Source of the DNA: Heliocidaris erythrogramma
Taxonomy: Eukaryota; Echinodermata; Echinoidea; Camarodonta; Echinometridae
Reading direction: 5' to 3'
NCBI GenBank assembly: GCA_025617745.1
Contig: CM046857.1
Span: 27,746,094 to 27,810,093, forward strand
DNA length: 64,000 nt
Both the position numbers and the translations under genes were made by a program. Positions within the stretch are counted from its first letter, which is position 1; the number at the start of each line of letters is the position of its first letter. The notes below the pieces were generated by a model. It was not told the DNA's origin. It made no database searches and saw nothing but the letters and a program-made list of their open reading frames with translations. This document shows, piece after piece, positions 33,522 to 45,570 of this stretch.

Positions 33522-33829
33522 AACGCAATTTCGTGGCATTTTGCCACAAAACGTAAGGATTCCCCCAAAAGAAAGCAACTCTCGTTGATTTTACACACGA
33601 TTTCAATAGCGCGCGTTATGCACCGGATGTGTTGACCTGCATGAATTGATCAACTGTACCCAGTGACGTCATAGCAGGTCAACCCCGCTTCGATGTTTAT
33701 CGGTCTGTTTGATAAATCTGGCTCAATAAGGGCAATAATCAAGGGTACATTTTAACTTGTGCGATTAGATATTAAAGAATATTCCCCAGAGCTGTCCTCC
33801 CTTTTGAAATGTTGCATAGGTTGAAAAAA

Positions 33830-33945
33830 TTTCTCCGCCGGGAATGGAACTCGGTCGTTGAATTAGAACGCCAATGCCTTAACCACTAGACCACGGAGAC
33901 GGGCCAGTGGTTTCGGCGACACCAGATTCAATTGACCGACAGATT
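33830..33945 (-). mobile_element. tRNA-like SINE fragment
   Basis: On the minus strand a tRNA-like unit runs from about 33905 to 33831 with A box TGGTCTAGTGG (complement of 33883-33893). Its B box is damaged: AGTTCCATTCC instead of GGTTCGATTCC. Possible acceptor halves TCTCCG and CGGAGA pair. The upstream block, GTCGGTCAATTGAATCTGGT on the minus strand, also stands at 59164-59183, which argues for a repeated element and against a tRNA gene. Confidence 0.65.
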
Positions 33946-35011
33946 GACAAATCTTCAACCTTATTTATTAATTCTATTGTCGGGGGCAGGTGAGTTTTGA
34001 ACAAAGACAAGCCGCATGCTTCAGCTGGATCCAAGCAAATGTTTTGAGATACATGTATACATTAGAATAATTATAAAAAATTGTAAGGAAATAACATATA
34101 CAACAGCTTTGGCAACTCTCGTGGAAATAAATACAATGTGAAAGGAAATGAGAGAACAATGGTTGCGTAACTTAAATCAATATATATATATATATATAAT
34201 ATGCAATATTAAGTTTTGATTTTATTAGTTGGATTTAATTCATTTCTTTAGTGTTCATATTTACAGGGTATGATTGTAGGCCTATATCAAAGACGTAAAT
34301 GTAAAAAGAATATCTTACAAAGCTTGATGAAGACATATATAATAAATTTTAGATATCTGAACCTATTTATAATACAGCACAGTGTAATCAAATTACCCCA
34401 CCGGTGCTCAACTATATTTCAAACCACCTTACAGCGATTCGGCCTGTTAAAGTCATCAGACTGAGAGAGGTATCGCTATTGAGTATCGCGGAGATCTGTC
34501 AACTACGTCATCTCCTATTTATTCTAGGAATGTGTTTCATAATTCACGAATAATGTTACGTGCAGGCTACACCAGATAACGATAATAATTTTCGACGCTA
34601 TATTGATTAATGAGGGTGCGCGAGGGTTCCGACTGAATCCAATCTGAATGGAGTGGTAAATGATTTAAGTTGGGTAATCTAATATCAAGCAATTGGGAGC
34701 ATGACAGGGAGTGCACGTAAGACAATGAGATGGGTTTCCCAGTATCATTTTTTAATGGAAGAAGATGAAGGTAAATGGCGCTTTTTATAGCTACATGCCC
34801 CGTGGGTAAAGTTACATGCAATAAAATGAGTGCACTCCCTTGTGAACAGGTGAAAAGGGATAAAGGAAAAAAGCATATCCTATGAATAGCGACGCAATGT
34901 AATTTGAACTAAACCGGTGACGTCACAATAGTACAATGGCATGCATGTTTCAATTGGAGGAACATAATCTAAGAGTAAGGTTGGAAGGAAGCATAGGAGC
35001 AAGGGAAGGAA

Positions 35012-35045
<34 letters not shown>

Positions 35046-35404
35046 GGGGGGGTGAGGAGTGGGAGAGACAGATTAATGTGGAGAGTGATAGAATTGGAAA
35101 GAGGGGGAGAGGGAGACTTACAGAAAAATAATTGAATGGAGACCAGAAATGTATTAACCAAATTTGTACTAGCTTTCTTGCCTTAAGCCTTTCAACCAAA
35201 ATGCACTTTATGGGTTATTGCCCTCGATTTATTTCAATCTAATATCACATCTTTCAAAAATGAATGTCAATTTCAGATGAACTGCACTGAAAGGATATTG
35301 ATAATGTTTAAAATAAATCTCAATTGAGAAATGCAAGAACATATCCAATTTCTTCAGATTATTATTTTTTCTCATAAATGAAGTGACCTTTTCTGAAATT
35401 AAGA
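33946..35404. other. unassigned AT-rich DNA
   Basis: No gene recognised. (TA)n at 34180-34198, then (GA)n followed by poly-G at 35012-35052. Confidence 0.4.
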
Positions 35405-35411
35405 AAAAATG

Positions 35412-35545
35412 ATTGATTGATTGATTGATAGATTGATTTTATTTTTCCATGCATCAAATACAAAATATCATATCAACATAATAAAACAGTCATAGCATGG
35501 GAGGGGTTAGCCATAAGCCTAAGGCTTGAAAGTAACGCCCCTCAA
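35412..35545 (-). mobile_element. LINE 3'-end fragment with (ATCA)n tail
   Basis: On the minus strand the sequence ends in about five ATCA units (35412-35436 on the plus strand read as GATTGATTGATTGATTGATA). This is the style of tail seen on CR1-like LINEs. No coding part remains. Confidence 0.5.
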
Positions 35546-37555
35546 GATTAACCCTTTTTAAAAGATATTGTCCTTTCATTGGTGGAAAAGATAAATGAGT
35601 TTCAGGAAAAACCTAATAAAGAAAAAGAATGATGTAAGGCTCATAAATGGAGAACCCCTATTTTTTATTCTGTAAATATAGAATTATTAGAATTCTGCCC
35701 TTTCTTTATTGGAAAAAGACTTTTTTTTTCGCAGAAGAGCTTGTAAAAATAAAACTCCAATATTGTATTTTGCAAGAAACATGGGTCATTTTGATATTTA
35801 AAAAAAAAATAAAGACAGTAAAAATAAGCAAATATATTTGTGGTGACCTTAATTCTAATACAAACAGATACATTGAAATATCTTTGTGGGATGTTTTTAA
35901 AATTTTCACAAATTTTTTCTTTATTCATTCATTTGTAATTTTATTCATTGTATTTCATTTCATTTATTTCTGCTGCTTCTATTCACGCCAAATTATAAAT
36001 GAAAAAGTCCCCTGTACGACATTACGATTTTTTCCAACGCAGCGTAATTCGACCCTTTTAATCTGTCAGAGAACGGGAAGCAATATAATTCATGACCGTC
36101 TCTAGTTGGTGGGGGAAACGATAAACGTATCCTCCGGCTGCATTCGCGAATCATCGCCTAAGTCACGATCGACCTCGAAATGAAAGACCTCGTGTAAAAC
36201 CCCTCATTTTCGTTATCATAATGCTACATTAAGAAAATGTGAGGCTTTTATTTAGGGAGCGGAGGAGCGTCTTTCAGGGTGGGGGGGGGGGGGGGGGGGA
36301 GCACCAACAAAAACAGGGGCCTACAAGGGGTGAACATAAAGCGAAAGATGACATTTGTGTGACATTGGTATTACCCTATGTACAGACTAATCAATATCAT
36401 CAAACAATCATCTTTTTCAATTTTATTGTGATTCTGGACATCGCTTCAGCAGTTACGTGTTATGGTCTCATTATCCATATGCGAGTGCCCGAGCAAAATT
36501 TTTTTTTTTTTAATCAGATATTTTTTTCCGTAGCGAGGGTACTCAGGAGTCACCAGGGGGGGGGGGGGCATCAGTTTTCCCAGATGAAAGAAAAGTGTTA
36601 GCCCAAAAGGCCATAGAGTGAGGTACAGGTATTAGGTCGTATCATTTTTTCATGATGTATTTTCTCACTATCCTTCCCCCTAAATTTTTCCTTCTATTTT
36701 TTTTTCGCCATTCGAAATGGGGGGAGGGGGTGGGGGCACGTGCCGCTGTAGCTACGCAATTGATGCATGAATACTGAACCATGATTTGACCAACAGAACG
36801 TTTTAAATCGTTCAAACATAATATCCAAGCAGTGCATATTTTGACACATATCCTCGCGTATTTCCAGACAGGCGACTGTCATCATTCGAGTGCTCCCAAT
36901 ATTTCAACTCATCTATCTGTCGATATTTATGCGCAAAACGAGAGCATAACAACGTATCAAGTACTAGTATATAATAGTTACCTCTCTATCTCTTCTGATG
37001 TATAAATAAAAAATATCGCCGAGACCGTCCTCGTTTTTGCTTTATTAAATTACAATAAAATTTCCGTGCTGCTGATGAACTAGCCTTCAATAAAGGCGGC
37101 TGTGCTGCTCTGTCGATCTCCTGCCTTTAATCACCCGTCAACGTCATCAATATTCATATATTCAAGGCGACCGAGACTGCATGCATCATTCAACAACCTT
37201 CCAAAATAGGGCAGTACGACTCGTTAACGTTTTTAACATACAGCTAGATTTAAACGTAAACCGTTGACTGAACTCTATCGTTCAACGCGTGTAACCAATC
37301 AAATGAAAGGAACCGTAACGGAAAAGATTGAGCTCTTCCATTATTCAGTGGGGACCAAAAAGGGCAGATAGCGGGATAAAGCTGAAATTATGTATACTTT
37401 TCTTTTCTCTTGATAAAAACTCCACTCACAAATAGATGTTTGTTCATAAAATTATTTCAAAAAGAAAATGGTCAACAGTCATACTTTTCTTATATATGTG
37501 GAAATTATCATGTCCTATTTGCGATAACAAATTTTTACTTTCCCCATGTTTGGTA
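35546..37555. other. unassigned AT-rich DNA
   Basis: No gene recognised. Poly-G of about 19 at 36281-36299, another of about 12 at 36557-36568, and a G-rich patch at 36719-36737. The AT-rich open frames at 35650-36105 lack any recognisable domain. Confidence 0.4.
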
Positions 37556-37559
37556 TCAG

Positions 37560-37753
37560 CCGAGCGGTCTCTTCACGCCACGTCACAGAAGCTATTGATT
37601 GGTTCATTTTCTCTACCAGGAACTGAATTATTCATGAAAGATTTTCGTAGAAAATTGACGAAAGATTTCAAAGTTAAACATAAGAAAACAACAAATAACG
37701 TTGACGTGTGCGTAGAGGCTACTGATGAACCCACTTGTTCAAGGCTTAGCAAG
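37560..37753 (+). other. possible host exon (weak)
   Basis: A frame of 115 codons (37436-37783) includes a stretch with ordinary composition, ERSLHATSQKLLIGSFSLP then MKDFRRKLTKDFKVKHKK. It is preceded by a plausible acceptor (TTTTACTTTCCCC...GGTATCAG ending at 37559) and followed by a plausible donor (AAG at 37751-37753, then GTCTGT). I recognise no domain. Both signals are weak and common by chance. Confidence 0.2.
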
Positions 37754-37783
37754 GTCTGTTTAATATTGTACGGTCACGGATAA

Positions 37784-38190
37784 CTTCTTGAGGCCTAGTA
37801 AACCTCATCACTGGAGTGTTAACAATCAGGTCAGTGGGTTTCCGCTACCCAAAATAAATTTCAATGTTGTTATTGCAGAAGATTTGGAACGTAGCATGGC
37901 TTCCAAGTGATATGAGCTATATTGAAATCTAAAACAAAGAAAGAAAAAATAATATAATATTGGAATGAAATGCCCGGCAATATGCTTACTAAAAATATAG
38001 AGACCTAGTTAGCATACAACAAATTAGAAGGTTAAGAATTTATTGCATCCATCTAAAGACAGGTTATACAGAGGTAGAGAGAATTTTATTTACTCTATAA
38101 GGAACATGGGTGGCGATGACTTTTTTCTAGAGTCGACGCAATACCCTAGGAGGATATTAAAGAGAAACTCATATTTTATTCGAGTTATAC
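37784..38190. other. unassigned AT-rich DNA
   Basis: No gene recognised up to the start of the LINE similarity near 38192. Confidence 0.4.
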
Positions 38191-38191
38191 C

Positions 38192-39256
38192 GTTACACCG
38201 TTAGATAAAGGAGAAGAGGTCTGTATTGTGGCCCTTGATATTAAGGGAGCATTCGACAAAGTGTGGCACAACGGTCTTGTATCGAAATTGAAATCCAAAG
38301 GAGTGGATGGAAAAGCCCTTGCTTGGTTAGGTAATTATTTGTCAGACCGTCACATCTCAGTAGTTCTTGCTGGTCAAGCTTCTGAAGCCATCCCTGCCAA
38401 TGCTTCAGTACCTCAGGGCTTTGTTCTGGGACCACTGCTCTTCTCCATCTACAATAATGACCTTGTGGATGTCTGTGAGTATGAGCTGTACTTGTATGCT
38501 GATGATTCAACAGTGTTAGCTCGTCTCCCTGCAAACTGTGACATCAGATCAATTGAAGATAGTCTCAACAGGGACCTGTCAAACATAAAATCCTGGGCTC
38601 ACATATGGAAAGTCACATTTGAACCTACCAAGTCTAAAATGATGACTATTTCAAGGAAGAGAACCCCCTCACAATTAAACTTGCAATTTGGTGATTGTCC
38701 TCTTGTCGCTCAGGATGAGATCGAATCCTGGGTTTAACAATTGACATGAAATTAACCTGGACCAAGCATATACAGAATGTTGCCTCTAGAGCTGGGCAAA
38801 GACTTGGGGCTCTAAGGAAAGTTGCTAATAAGCTTGATATAAAGGGTAGAGCTATTGTCTACAATGCACAGGTCCGCAGCATAATGGAATATGCATCTTT
38901 ATGCTGGATAAACGCCTCCTCTACCATATTTAGCATGTTAGACAACATTCAGAAAAAAACACTCAAGGTTATTTGTGTTGATGAATCCACTGCCCTTCAA
39001 GATTTATCCATTCCTAGTTTAACTCACAGGCGCCAAGTTGCAGCTGTTTGTGTATTCTACAAAATGCACACAGAACAGTGCCCAAAAGACTTAAATGAAA
39101 TGCTCCCTCCGCCTCTATTACCCACTGCAAAAACTCATCAGTTGGACAGAAGCTTCATTCACACAGCTTCAAGGGTTTGGAACAGTCTCCTGTACAGGAC
39201 TACATTGTTTTAAAAGGCGTGTGCATAGATTTCTTGTGGCAAATCGCATTTCATGA
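38192..39256 (+). pseudogene. 5'-truncated LINE reverse transcriptase
   Basis: Similarity begins about 38192 as VTPLDKGEEVCIVALDIKGAFD. Motifs in order: ALDIKGAFDKVWH, SVPQGFVLGPLLFSIYNNDL and the catalytic YADD (LYLYADDSTVL), all intact apart from an Asn in YNNDL where Ile is usual. A one-base frameshift near 38725 changes SWV-stop to LTIDMKLTWTKHIQNVASRAG. The next reading runs 38746-39213 through SIMEYASLCWINAS and FIHTASRVWNSL. A second frameshift near 39208 restores FKRRVHRFLVANRIS to the stop at 39254-39256. The endonuclease is absent, as usual for 5'-truncated copies. The type resembles Jockey-group enzymes. Confidence 0.85.
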
Positions 39257-40439
39257 CTTCACTGTTTTACCTATTGCCCAATATTTTTCCTTAAATTGCT
39301 TTTTATATATTTTTTAAATGAGTTGCAGTGAACCATTGATTAGCCTTCTGGATCCTTGGTGTTTTGGCTGGCTATTGTTCACACTTTGCATGTTATATAC
39401 AAAAAAAAATCACCCAAAACAAAACAAAACAAAACACTGTAAAGGAAAACGGGGCTGGTGTTACTTGGCAAATCAAAGTTGATTGTATAATTGTGTACAA
39501 TTATTGGGTTATTTTCTCCCAGGCAGTTTTTTTACATGCATTTATCCTTTAAAAAACAAAAACAAGGAAATGGTTAGATGTGGATGAGCAAATTAATGAC
39601 TTATATTTTAAAAAGCACTGGGTAAACAAGGCTGGGCAAATGTATCTCGTTGTATCTTGTATATACTGAACCGATAATTTACCAAAATTTACGTTCTCCA
39701 AATATTTAGTTAACAAATAAAAATATGTATACTCATTGATTTATATTCGTATTATTTGTCATGTTCGTAGTGTCCCAGTTTACCAATTATTACCAAACGT
39801 ACCATGAACTCGAAAGGTTTTATAAGGTATTGTAGTTTATGCGAATGAATTAAATGTATAGAGCAGGCAGGGTATTAGCCTAGAATAGGGTTTAAAAAAA
39901 AAGGATCAGTTCAGAGATGACAGACTACATTAGTACCCCATTAGGAGAATGGACAGATAGTTGGAAAGTTTTCTATGAATAATCGGATAAAAATCAGTTT
40001 ATTCAGTATTTTGAACTATCCATACTGACCCATTCGTGCTGGATTAAAAAGAAAGGAGAAAGTAAAAATAACATTTGGTAAAGATGCATCTTTAAAATGG
40101 AAAAACTTGGTAAATCTTTTTTTAAATGCAAAACTGTGAAGAAAAATTTGCGAAAAGAAAAAGAAAATGGATAAACGGGCATTTATTGAATGCAAAACTG
40201 GGTAAATCATGCAGAAGCTACAATTTACCCAAACTGGTTGAACACATTACTGTTGTCTTGGGTAGGAATTTGTCCACCATTTTGTAGAATGATGGGTAAA
40301 TTTCGGATTTGCTAATTGTCTTTTTTATCGGTTAAAAAATAAGGTAACTATTCAAAAAGTTCAACGCTGAATAAATCTGTAATTTACGCTCAAGATAGTC
40401 GAAGACACAACTGCTGCCATAGTATGTTTTGTGTGTGTG
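39257..40439. other. unassigned AT-rich DNA, part LINE 3' untranslated
   Basis: The first few hundred bases may be the 3' untranslated region of the preceding LINE. An AAAAC repeat lies at 39416-39436. No gene recognised further on. Confidence 0.4.
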
Positions 40440-40624
40440 CAGGCGCGCCGGAAGCAGTTTAGGATTGGAGGGGCAAACCAGGGGGCTCACTTTTCATGGA
40501 AAGAGGGGCTCATGCTGATGATGCTGTTACTTTTAATAAAAATCAAACCTCACGCTTTCCTTATATCTTCTCACAATACCACTCCAATACAATACCAATA
40601 AACAAAATAATTGATTATAAAACA

Positions 40625-40722
40625 ACTTTAATAATTATAGTAGTAATGATAATAATGACAATAATGACAATAATAATAATAATAATCATCATAATCATCA
40701 TCATCATCATCATCATCATAGG
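40625..40722 (+). repeat. (AAT)n / (ATC)n microsatellite
   Basis: Imperfect AAT and GAC triplets followed by seven or more ATC triplets at about 40690-40720. Confidence 0.85.
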
Positions 40723-41435
40723 ATCATATGAATCAAAATGGTAAAACGTATACAAATCTTTTTCGATGATGGGGCCCAACGTCTATAGGGTAGTAATGCT
40801 TTACTTTAAAAAAATCAAAGAATTAGAACGATAGTAAAATCAAGCAGGGACATATAGAGTGTATCTACAGGTTTGGAGTCTCTTGAAAAGACATTAAGAC
40901 GTATGTTGAATAAAACAAAGCAGACAAAAATCTAGGTTTTATGAGCAGATGCTCTTTATGTACAGATTTTGTTTTATACATGATTCAATGGATAAAACTA
41001 TTTCAGAGACACAAGATTTGCCGCCTTTATAGACAGGTGGTCATTATGTATTTTAGGGCAGGAATTTCTGCATTTATTGTCAAATCAAAATAATAACAAA
41101 TTTACAATTATAATAATAAATATACAACATAATTGTTCCAAGAAAAATGTGACAATTAAATAAGAATGACAATAGAATAAAGACATGATTATAAATCGAA
41201 ATGAACAAGTAGAAAGAACAAAAATGCAGGGGCCAGCTATCTTAAGCAAAATGCTTGAATGAATAGCAGCCAGTGGAAAGGGCTACATGGAAACCATACT
41301 TAATATAAATGTCTATATCATAAAAGCGATGTCACTAACTGGAAAAAAAAAAAATATTTACTACAAAAAAAAAAGGGGGAAGGGAAGGGATTAAAGTGAA
41401 GTGTGTGCAAGTGGGTGCACGTGCAGGTGAGAAGT

Positions 41436-41712
41436 TTACGAATAAGTGGATAGCAAATACTTCTTTAACGAAGCTTTAAAAGAAAAAAGAGATACGGCGT
41501 GTTTAATATCATGAGGTAAATTGTTCCAAACATCTGGACCGTGATGTCTTATCGTTTTTTGGGCTATTATTAATTTTGGATTTGTTAGATGAAGATCTGA
41601 TGAATGTCGTGTCGGGTAGGAATGGACATCTCTGTTGTAGATAAAAATATTATGAAAGGATATTGGTGTAGCGTTGGTGGAAAATTTATACATAAATATA
41701 GCAGTTTATATA
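41436..41712 (-). pseudogene. LINE reverse transcriptase C-terminal fragment
   Basis: On the minus strand the frame reads TAIFMYKFSTNATPISF, then DVHSYPTRHSSDLHL and RHHGPDVWNNLPHDIK, with SFKASLKKYLLSTYS to the stop at 41436-41438. This is the very end of a CR1/Jockey-like reverse transcriptase (the W-N-LP and FK-LKKYLL blocks). Everything upstream is missing. The downstream part to about 41060 is AT-rich and may be its 3' untranslated region. Confidence 0.8.
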
Positions 41713-42205
41713 TGTACAGGTAGTTGCTAAAGCATATTTGCTTGTTGCTAAAGCATATTTGATTGTAAGTATAAAAACATTAAAATAGATGTGATTCTTA
41801 TTACTACAATTTATTTGTAAACAGGTTTTTTTCGGCTTCACTTCACTCGTCTTTTTTCTTTTCATCTTGCGAATACCGAGGCAGAAGGGAGATTCGTATC
41901 GTCCCCCTTTTTCACAATGCCCGACTTTCGACGCCACCGAGGGAAGGAAAAGTGCACCTACGCGGCTATAAGGGGGCACTGCCCATATTAACGTTAGACA
42001 GTCTATGAACATTCATACTGACATGCTTTCCTTTCCTAGCTCTTAATGCAAACTGATAGGTAGTCTGCAAGAAAAAAAAAAATCGAACTTGGTGTATAAG
42101 TTATTGTTTGCAAAAAAGAAATTAATTATTTAAAAGCACCAAAACCTAGTCTTCTTTGTAATGTAAACTTTTTTTCTTTTTTCCCTTTTCTTTATTGTTT
42201 TACGG

Positions 42206-42231
42206 GGGGCGTTTTTTTTTTGGGGGGGGGG
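42206..42231 (+). repeat. poly-T then poly-G
   Basis: GGGGGGCGTTTTTTTTTTGGGGGGGGGGGG-like tract next to the right end of the possible TIR element. Confidence 0.8.
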
Positions 42232-42328
42232 GGCGACCGCCCCCTTGCCCCTCACTTCCGGCGCCACTGGGCGTGTGTGTGTGCATGTGTGTATTGGTCT
42301 CTGCTTTTTGTGTACAGTAACATCATTT

Positions 42329-42470
42329 TAGATTTCAGATTTCAGATTTTATTGCTGTTTTCAATCATATTAACATAATTTACATAATACTGTAGTGCAT
42401 AACATAGTATGAATACAAATAATAACAAAATATAACAATGATGTTTTTCCATAGATATGGCACAATGTCA
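42329..42470 (-). mobile_element. LINE 3'-end fragment
   Basis: Same family as 18127-18270: shared TTGCTGTTTTCAATCATATTAACATA and, further, ACTGTAGTGCATAA. The minus-strand tail is built of CTGAAAT-type units. Both fragments are in the same orientation. Confidence 0.65.
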
Positions 42471-43650
42471 TATATCAATAACGTCCTCTCTGAATAAATG
42501 AAAGAAGCCTAAAAGTAATGATATTTTATTTCATCTGCAAGAATAAAAAAGCCAAGAAGCGAAGTATTAAAAAAAAAAAGTAAATTGAGTTGGGGCAATT
42601 CGGTGCTCCGACATACATGTATATGCTCCAGCCACAGTTTCTTTATTTCGTCGAAGATATAGCGTAAGGATTATGGTTGCGATTGGGTTTCATGTTAGGT
42701 TATGGTTATTTGTTCCAGGGTTGAAGTTAAGAGTTTGTTTTATAGTGTAGGATATTGACCGCGGAGCAATAATGTCGCCGGAGCATGTACCGTACAACCA
42801 CAAATTATCCAGTAAATTCACCGTAATGAGTCATCAACATTGATCGACTTGTACAAATAAACCGTCACATACATCAAGGTCAGTTAATCGCTCTAATTCA
42901 ACCTAATTGGAAATGAATATCCAATATAAAAATTACTTTAAAAAATATAAAAAATAAAAAATCTTTATTGCCCTTGAAATATAGACAGTGGAAAGAAATG
43001 TATTGGCTTTCCTGTACAATGCAATTAAGTTCATGGTAGATAATAACGGGTGACTTTGATAAACTTGTTAACACTCATAGAAAAGGGGTCTTCTGATGAA
43101 GGTTAACTAAAAATAACTAAGTCATAGACAGAAACTAAAAGAAGCGGAAATTGCCCCCCCCCCCCATAGAAAAATGAAGAGAGAGAGAGATAAAGAGATG
43201 AGAGAAAAGAAGAGAGAGAGAGAGGGGGGGGGGGGCATCAAGGAATACATCATAAATTATGCTTACTTTACTTCATATAAAGATATAAGTTCCTCAACCA
43301 AAAGAATGTTCTTGGTATGTTTAAATGCAACAATTATGGAGAATCAAAACAATAATAGATTGTTCCAAATTGAGGTAAAGGAAAACTGCCATTATTCCAA
43401 CATTTGCAACATAAGTACAGAAAATGCATGCTCGATAGATGATTTATCGCCGTGAATATACCTCCAATTTGGATTACATTATGGACAAACTCACATTTTT
43501 ACCCGCTCAAAGTGACGATAATGAGTTAGATGCAAAAGTTGTTAAGTTCAGGATGGTCATTGTACCCTTTTAAGCTGATCTTATTGGTAGGCAATTAAAA
43601 AACGATTTGGTTTCGCAAGAAAGGTATATCGCCTATAGATACCATGCTCA
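42471..43650. other. unassigned AT-rich DNA
   Basis: No gene recognised. Poly-C at 43154-43167; (GA)n and poly-G at 43176-43237. Confidence 0.4.
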
Positions 43651-43655
43651 GAACG

Positions 43656-43781
43656 CAGTAATTCTCCTTTATTATTGAATTGTGTGCCGTAAGCTGTTGT
43701 TATGGCAGAGTACGGTAGCAGTAATTCTCCTTTATCATTGAGCTGTGTGCCGTAAGCTGTTGTTATGGCAGAGTAGCAGTC
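43656..43781 (+). repeat. 63-bp tandem duplication
   Basis: CAGTAATTCTCCTTTAT starts at 43656 and 43719. Each copy also has TGTGTGCCGTAAGCTGTTGT and TATGGCAGAGTA. Differences are few. Confidence 0.85.
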
Positions 43782-44400
43782 TGTTTGTAATCAAGCAGCC
43801 GACGAAGGATCTGGCCTGTTGGGGGAAAAATGAGTCGAATTGAATTGCAAAATTTGAAGAATAGATTTGAAAAAAGACATGTTGAAGCTTTTTGAGTTGC
43901 ACATGTCAGAGTAAATTTAATCTTCTTCTCTTTCTTTTTCGTATTTTGGAAAAAAAATGAGCGAAACTGAAAAGTCACAGTCGAAGAATAATTTTGAACA
44001 AAAACAAATTAAAGCTTTCTGCCTTGCCATTCATAAGAGTAGAACTTAAGAATAATCAGAAGGCAGTCACACTGCGCAGACAACAGTAGGCCTAATTATC
44101 TTTTATTATTTTGTGCCGTAGCTCTGTTTTCGAGACAAAATCTTGTTTGGTTCGAACCAGCATGCAAGGGTCTTTGTTTTTTCTATGATTCGGAAAATGA
44201 ATCTAAAAGAAAGGTCAAAATAGAAGAATATCTTTGAACAGAGGCATACTAAAGATTGTTGTCTTGCTCTAACGCGAGAATGGACAGAAATTAGTCACTA
44301 ATAATTTTATTACTGAAACGTTGTTATGGTTGTGTGCCGCAGGTGGCTGTTATGAGAGAATATCGCCCTGTTTGTCACCAAATAGGCAGCAGGGATTTTG
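43782..44400 (+). repeat. decayed higher-order tandem array
   Basis: Three diverged copies of a block of about 85 bp start near 43826, 43948 and 44192. Each reads roughly GGAAAAAATGA, then GAAGAATA, TTTGAACA, ACAT-TTAAAGCTTT and a CTTGC-like end. GTGCCG-AGCTGTT-like blocks return at about 44114 and 44334, echoing the 63-bp repeat. The order suggests an old array of composite units. Confidence 0.55.
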
Positions 44401-44610
44401 GCATATGATTTTCATATGAAGAAAAAGAAGAAGAAGAAGAAAAAAAAAGTCAAATTGAAATATTAAAGGACCATCATTTTATTTACACTAAACGAACAGC
44501 TAGCCATTGTGACGTTATAGGACAGTGAATAATACAAAGTCGAAATATTGAGGATATTATAAGCTACAGTGCGATAAACGTAAAACTATACATGCAGTAT
44601 TATTAACTGA

Positions 44611-44650
44611 TGACCTGGGTGTAGAGTGGCAAATGTAGATAAATGCCCGC
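44611..44650 (-). repeat. SINE body fragment
   Basis: ACCTGGGTGTAGAGTGGCAAATGTAGAT resembles the SINE body at 857-893. Only about 40 bp remain. Confidence 0.5.
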
Positions 44651-45136
44651 CACGACAATGACGCCCTTGAGAGGTTGAAAAGGCTTGAATGTTTATTTTA
44701 CCTGACTGTCAAGAAAGCATGTGTATGCTTGTCTGACAAGTATAATTATACCAAACAAAATACTTGCAGACACTGTTTACAGAATTCATGATCAGACAAC
44801 ATATTTCATGGAAGGGAAGAGAGTATTATAATGCTCCTTTTAATGGATTAATGTAGGACAGGGGAAATGATTTTTGGAAGAAAGACAGTTACAGGTTTGC
44901 AACAGGCATTAGGCATAATCTGCTGATGTATTGTTGAAAACACCATCGCGTTATTGTTACGGTTAGCATTCGCTAGGGTATGTAATAAGATTGGGAAATG
45001 AAATTGTGCCAACGGACCCTTCGGCCGGCCACTTTGGGTTCGGGAAAGGAAATGCGTCTGGGAAGAACCCAAGGTAAAACGACAACAATAACACACTGGA
45101 AGGATATGGGGACTGGGAAACTGAAGGAAGGGATAA
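44651..45136. other. unassigned DNA
   Basis: No gene recognised. The segment 45050-45100 (GCGTCTGGGAAGAACCC and the following AAGGTAAAA) has a direct partner at 45252-45299. Confidence 0.4.
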
Positions 45137-45568
45137 AGAGACGGGGGGGGGGGGGGGGGGGGGGCGGGGGAAGAGAGAGAGAGAGAGAGGCTAAAAACTA
45201 CAAAAGATAGAAAGAGTGAAGGAGGGGGGTAGACAGAGCGCACGGGGGAATTGCGTCACGGAAGAACCTAAGGTAAAAAACTTTAATAATAACACTGCAT
45301 GGGTGGAAAAAGAAAAAGGAAAACAACTAACAGACAGTCGATACCAACCTGGAGATACAGGCATAGAGAAAGGAGACTGATACACAAAATGGAAGAGAGA
45401 GGGTAGTAAGGGAGGGAACGAGGAAGACACTGAGAGATAGAGAAAGAGAGAGAGAGAGAGAGAGAGTGAGAAAGAGAGTGTGTGGGGGTGTGTGTGTGTC
45501 AGGAGGGAAGGAGAGAGATAGAGAGACAAATAAAGAAAGAGGGGGAGACAGAGAGAGAGAGGGGGGGG
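45137..45568 (+). repeat. poly-G and (GA)n complex
   Basis: Poly-G of about 21 at 45143-45164, (GA)n at 45175-45188 and 45443-45475, (TG)n at 45479-45500, and poly-G at about 45561-45572. A 50-bp block is repeated across it at a spacing of 200 bp (45051 and 45251). Confidence 0.8.
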
Positions 45569-45570
45569 GG

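Larger units (their letters stand above)
40440..42269. mobile_element. possible 1.8-kb TIR element
   Basis: Left end CAGGCGCGCCGGAAG and the complement of the right end, CAGTGGCGCCGGAAG, match at 13 of 15 bases, and both continue to GAGGGGCAA after a few bases. Both ends abut (TG)n DNA, so a target duplication cannot be judged. The inside holds microsatellites (40620-40725), an inverted LINE fragment (41436-41712) and no transposase. It may be one element with nested insertions or two unrelated ends. Confidence 0.45.

Noticed and set aside
33830..33905. tRNA gene with a possible TCT anticodon
   Set aside because: The B box has lost its conserved G and the flanking block is repeated at 59164; it is a SINE remnant.
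35647..36105. 152-codon plus-strand open frame
   Set aside because: AT-rich DNA with A and T runs; no recognisable motif and an overlapping antisense frame of equal quality.
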